Source: Streptomyces sp. 35G-GA-8
GTDB lineage: Bacteria; Actinomycetota; Actinomycetes; Streptomycetales; Streptomycetaceae
Length of the DNA: 64,000 nucleotides
Direction of reading: 5' to 3'
NCBI RefSeq assembly: GCF_023534745.1
Contig: NZ_JAMHJQ010000005.1
Coordinates: 62,001 to 126,000, forward strand
The position numbers were made by a program, and so were the translations under genes. Within the stretch, counting starts at the first letter, position 1; every line of letters starts with the position of its first letter. Positions 61,145 through 64,000 of the stretch are shown in pieces. The notes under the pieces are model-generated. The model was not told the origin of the DNA. It made no database searches and saw only the letters and a list, made by a program, of their open reading frames with translations.

Positions 61145-62140
61145 TCAGTTTCCCGTGCCGAGGCCGGACATGAACGCGGCGGGGTATCGGTCGCCGTGCG
61201 CCGCGCCCGGCGGCACCGCCTTCTCGATCTCGGCGAGGTCGTCGGCGCTGAGGGTCAGCTCCGTCGCGGGCAGCGCCTCGGCCAGCCGCTCGCGGGTGCG
61301 GGCGCCGACCAGCGGCACGATGTCCTCGCCCTGTGCCGCCACCCAGGCGATGGCGAGTTGGGCGACGGTGCGGCCCTTCGCCGCCGCGACCCGGCGCAGG
61401 GCCTCGACGAGGGCGAGGTTGTGTTCCACGTTCCCACGCGAGAACCGCGGGCCGGTAGCGCGGCTGTCGCCGGGGCCGGCGGTGTGGCCGGCGCTCCAGT
61501 GCCCGGAGATGAGGCCGCGGCTCAGGACGCCGTACGCGGTCAGGCCGATGCCGAGCTCCCGGAGCGTGGGCAGGATGTCCGCCTCCACCGCCCGGGAGAT
61601 CAGTGAGTACTCGATCTGCAGATCGGCGACCGGGTGCACGGCGTGGGCCCGGCGGATGGTCGCCGCGTCGACTTCCGAGAGGCCGAGGTGGCGCACGTGC
61701 CCTGCGTCGATCATGTCCTTGACCGCGCCCACCGTCTCCTCGATCGGCACCGCCGGGTCCAGCCGGGCGGGGCGGTAGATGTCGATGTGGTCGGTGCCCA
61801 GCCGGGTCAGCGAGTAGGCCAGGAAGTTCTTCACCGCCTCGGGACGGCCGTCCATCCCGCCGAACTCCGGGCCGGGCCCGCGCAGCATGCCGAACTTGAC
61901 GCTCAGCTGGTAGCTGTCCCGATCCCGGCCGCGCAGCGCCTCGGCGAGCAGCGACTCGTTGTGGCCCATGCCGTAGAAGTCGCCGGTGTCGATCAGCGTG
62001 ACGCCGGCCTCCAGCGCGGCGTGCACGGTGGCGGTGCTCTCCGCGCGGTCGGTCGCGCCGTAGGCACCCGACATGCCCATCGCGCCCAGGCCCAGTGCGG
62101 AAACGGCCGGGCCTGTGCTGCCCAGGGTTCGTGTCTGCAT
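61145..62140 (-). CDS. Aldo/keto reductase
   Basis: A 331-residue AKR-fold oxidoreductase beginning MQTRTLGSTGPAVSALGLGA. Asp and Tyr lie in LIDTGDFYGMGHNESL and Lys in LSVKFGMLRG. The usual catalytic His is replaced (IDIYRPARLDP), as in one branch of the family. The cofactor segment IVPLVGARTRERLAEAL is present. ATG 62140 follows AAGGAGAA. It is divergent from an XRE regulator gene with a palindrome between, so it is probably that regulator's target. Substrate unknown. Confidence 0.9.
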   Translation of the reverse strand: MQTRTLGSTGPAVSALGLGAMGMSGAYGATDRAESTATVHAALEAGVTLIDTGDFYGMGHNESLLAEALRGRDRDSYQLSVKFGMLRGPGPEFGGMDGRPEAVKNFLAYSLTRLGTDHIDIYRPARLDPAVPIEETVGAVKDMIDAGHVRHLGLSEVDAATIRRAHAVHPVADLQIEYSLISRAVEADILPTLRELGIGLTAYGVLSRGLISGHWSAGHTAGPGDSRATGPRFSRGNVEHNLALVEALRRVAAAKGRTVAQLAIAWVAAQGEDIVPLVGARTRERLAEALPATELTLSADDLAEIEKAVPPGAAHGDRYPAAFMSGLGTGN

Positions 62141-62222
62141 CGCGTTCTCCTTCGTCTTCGCGGTCGATCCGCCACTCACCTTGCGCCCGCACCGCGCCCC
62201 GTGGGAGCGGAGCGTTCATCAT

Positions 62223-62237
62223 GGGAGCGCCGCTCCC
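62223..62237. promoter_or_regulatory. Palindrome between AKR and XRE genes
   Basis: GGGAGCG-C-CGCTCCC is a perfect dyad 37 bases before the XRE start and 83 bases before the AKR start. A related GGGAGCGGAGCG lies about 20 bases away. It is the likely operator for the divergent pair. Confidence 0.45.
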
Positions 62238-62273
62238 TGGATCGGCCCGCCTGCCGCGAGGGACCATGAGGTC

Positions 62274-63134
62274 ATGCAACGTGACCAGCTCGCCGATTTC
62301 CTGCGCCGCCGCCGCGAGGCGATCCGCCCGGCCGAGGTGGGGCTCGCCGACGGCCGCCGTCGCCGCACGACGGGGCTGCGCCGGGAAGAGGTGGCCATGC
62401 TCGCTGGCATGTCGGTGGACTATGTCGTGCGCCTTGAGCAGGGCCGCAGCAGTCAGCCCTCGACCCAGCTGCTCGGCGCGCTGGCCCGTGCGTTGCGCCT
62501 CTCCGACGACGAACGCGACCACCTGTTCCACCTGGCCGGTCACCAGCCCCCGCCCGCCGACGGGGTGGCCCGCCTGGCCCGTGCCGGGCTGATCCGCATG
62601 CTCGATCTGCTCGGCGACACCCCGGCCGTGGTGCTGTCCGACCTGGGCGAGTGCCTTGCCCAGAACCGGGCGGCAGTCCTGCTGACGGGCGACCACACCG
62701 GCTTCTCCGGCGACCGGCGCTACATCGCGTATCGCTGGTTCACCGAGCCCGCCGCCCGCGCCGTCTGCCCGCCCGAGGATCGGGAGCATCAGGACCGTCA
62801 ACTGGTGGCCGACCTGCGCGCGACCGTCGGCCGCCGGTCCGGGGATCCCACGGTCGCCGGACTCGTCGACCGGTTGCGGGCCGCGAGCGCCGACTTCCGC
62901 CGGCTCTGGGCCGAACACGAGGTGGCGGTCCGCCGCGCCGACCACAAGACCTTCCTGCATCCCCGGGTGGGCCGGCTGACGATGGACTGCGAGACCCTGG
63001 TCACTCCCGACCAGCGGCAATTGCTGCTGGTGCTCACCCCGGCGGACGCCGAGGCCCGCGAGCGGCTGGAGCTGCTGCGGGTGCTCGGCATCGAGGAGTT
63101 CCCCACGGGGGCCCCGGACACCCCGGTACGGTGA
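62274..63134 (+). CDS. XRE family transcriptional regulator (MmyB-like)
   Basis: A 286-residue regulator. The N-terminal helix-turn-helix (about residues 5-75) reads LADFLRRRREAIRP, then RRTTGLRREEVAMLAGMSVDYVVRLEQG. The C-terminal MmyB-type ligand-binding domain (about 100-275) includes PAVVLSDLGECLAQNRAAVLL and HPRVGRLTMDCETLVTPD. Members often sit divergent from SDR or AKR genes and repress them. ATG 62274 is preceded by GAGGG and GAGG elements. Confidence 0.92.
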   Translation: MQRDQLADFLRRRREAIRPAEVGLADGRRRRTTGLRREEVAMLAGMSVDYVVRLEQGRSSQPSTQLLGALARALRLSDDERDHLFHLAGHQPPPADGVARLARAGLIRMLDLLGDTPAVVLSDLGECLAQNRAAVLLTGDHTGFSGDRRYIAYRWFTEPAARAVCPPEDREHQDRQLVADLRATVGRRSGDPTVAGLVDRLRAASADFRRLWAEHEVAVRRADHKTFLHPRVGRLTMDCETLVTPDQRQLLLVLTPADAEARERLELLRVLGIEEFPTGAPDTPVR

Positions 63135-63300
63135 AGCCGCCGACCACGGGAGGCGATCAGCCCGTTCCCCGATCCGGCCTGATCCAGGCGGAAGGCCCTC
63201 AGGCTGCCCGTCGCCGAACCCCACGGCCCCGGCCCCGCCGCAAGGGCACAACACCGGGGCGTGGCATGGCGTTGAGTGGCATCCGGCGGCGTGACGCGGC

Positions 63301-64000
63301 TCAGTCGTGGTCGCGGTGATAGGCGGCGAGCAGGAAGAGCCAGATCTCGCTGACGGTCGGGAAGCAGGCGACCGCGTGCCGAAGCCGCTTGAGCGGGACC
63401 TCACCGGCCACGGCGACGGTCGCCGAGTGCAGTAGCTCGCTGATCCCCGGGCCGACGAAGGTGACCCCGAGGAGGACTTCCCGGTCCAGGTCGACGACCA
63501 TCCGGGCGTGGCCCCGGTAGTTGTCGGCGTAGAGGCCGGCGCCCTGAGCGGGGGTGAAGTCGACGTCGACGGTCCTGACCCGGTGGCCGGCGCGGACCGC
63601 CTCCTCGGCGGTCAAGCCCACGGCCGCCGCCTCCGGATCGGTGAAGAACACCTGGGGGACGGCGTGTTGGTCGGCGGTGGTGGCGTGGTCGCCCCAGGGT
63701 CCGTCGTCGAGGCGGCGGCCGGCGGCGCGGGCGGCGATGGCGTCGCCCGCGGTCCGCGCCTGGTACTTGCCCTGGTGGGTCAGCAGAGCGCGGTGGTTGA
63801 CGTCGCCGAGGGCGTAGAGCCAGGCGCCGTCGACGCCGCGGACCAGGCAGGTGGTGTCCACGTCCAGCCAGGAGCCGGATGTGAGCCCGACCGTGTCGAG
63901 GCCGATGTCGTCCGTGCTGGGTGTCCGGCCGGTGGCGAACATGACCTCGTCGGCCTCCACCTCGTCGCCGTCATCGAGGGTGAGGGTCACGGGTCCGGCG
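63301..64000 (-). CDS. Pyridine nucleotide-disulfide oxidoreductase, N-terminus cut by window edge
   Basis: The C-terminal part (about 233 codons) of a flavin disulfide reductase; the gene continues beyond base 64000. It has the second FAD-binding segment MFATGRTPSTDDIGLDTVGL and YALGDVNHRALLTHQGKYQAR, then the dimerisation domain (VPQVFFTDPEAAAVGLTAEEA) ending CFPTVSEIWLFLLAAY. In most class I enzymes this last motif is HPTxxE; here Phe-Pro-Thr-x-x-Glu with Cys before it suggests an unusual active-site base. It is related to dihydrolipoamide or mercuric reductases; the exact role is unknown. Confidence 0.85.
   Translation of the reverse strand, partial: AGPVTLTLDDGDEVEADEVMFATGRTPSTDDIGLDTVGLTSGSWLDVDTTCLVRGVDGAWLYALGDVNHRALLTHQGKYQARTAGDAIAARAAGRRLDDGPWGDHATTADQHAVPQVFFTDPEAAAVGLTAEEAVRAGHRVRTVDVDFTPAQGAGLYADNYRGHARMVVDLDREVLLGVTFVGPGISELLHSATVAVAGEVPLKRLRHAVACFPTVSEIWLFLLAAYHRDHD

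Overview
The window is a piece of a high-GC actinobacterial chromosome, almost certainly Streptomyces. Third codon positions are nearly all G/C and GTG starts are common. The gene families are typical of the genus: LAL-type LuxR regulator, HG-motif membrane protein, trypsin-STAND-WD40 protein, GH19 chitinase, ricin-type lectin and two natural-product loci. No rRNA, tRNA, CRISPR array, insertion sequence or phage gene was recognised.

Layout. 1-12.8 kb holds ordinary accessory and regulatory genes. These are a truncated membrane protein, a SUKH-like protein, an aldo/keto reductase downstream of a large LAL regulator, a secreted beta-trefoil lectin, an amidase divergent from a TetR regulator with a clear operator between them, a lipoprotein, a MarR regulator with its operator, and a PNPOx / SnoaL-like / hydrolase operon. 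12.9-21.5 kb is a compact class I lanthipeptide locus: an ABC-2 exporter pair divergent from a two-component system, then a 52-residue precursor (lanA), a full-length LanB dehydratase and a LanC cyclase. A strong hairpin precedes lanA and another separates lanA from lanB. 21.6-25 kb holds a 2OG-Fe(II) oxygenase, a nucleoside deaminase, a hydrolase and an SDR. 25.3-31.5 kb carries exported GH97 and GH95 glycosidases and an MFS transporter.

31.7-47.2 kb is a polycyclic tetramate macrolactam (PTM) cluster: sterol-desaturase-type hydroxylase, a 3173-residue KS-AT-DH-KR-ACP-C-A-PCP-TE synthase, two paralogous phytoene-dehydrogenase-like FAD enzymes and a cytochrome P450. The adenylation pocket reads as an ornithine-type code, which fits the family: one iterative PKS module makes two polyene chains that acylate both amines of ornithine. 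The zinc alcohol dehydrogenase that normally sits between the second FAD enzyme and the P450 is absent. Only about 170 bases of repeat-rich spacer lie there, so the predicted product has fewer carbocycles (perhaps 5/5) than ikarugamycin or frontalamide.

47.3-64 kb returns to accessory genes: a Tat-exported hydrolase, GH19 chitinase, the 1439-residue trypsin-STAND-WD40 protein, small VOC/GNAT enzymes, a serine hydrolase, a beta-carbonic anhydrase, a site-2-protease/CBS gene interrupted by one in-frame amber codon, a universal stress protein, a lower-GC orphan gene, an XRE regulator divergent from an aldo/keto reductase, and the 3' part of a flavin disulfide reductase.

All calls come from reading the sequence and family knowledge; no database search was run. 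Start codons were chosen from Shine-Dalgarno sequences and conserved N-termini.
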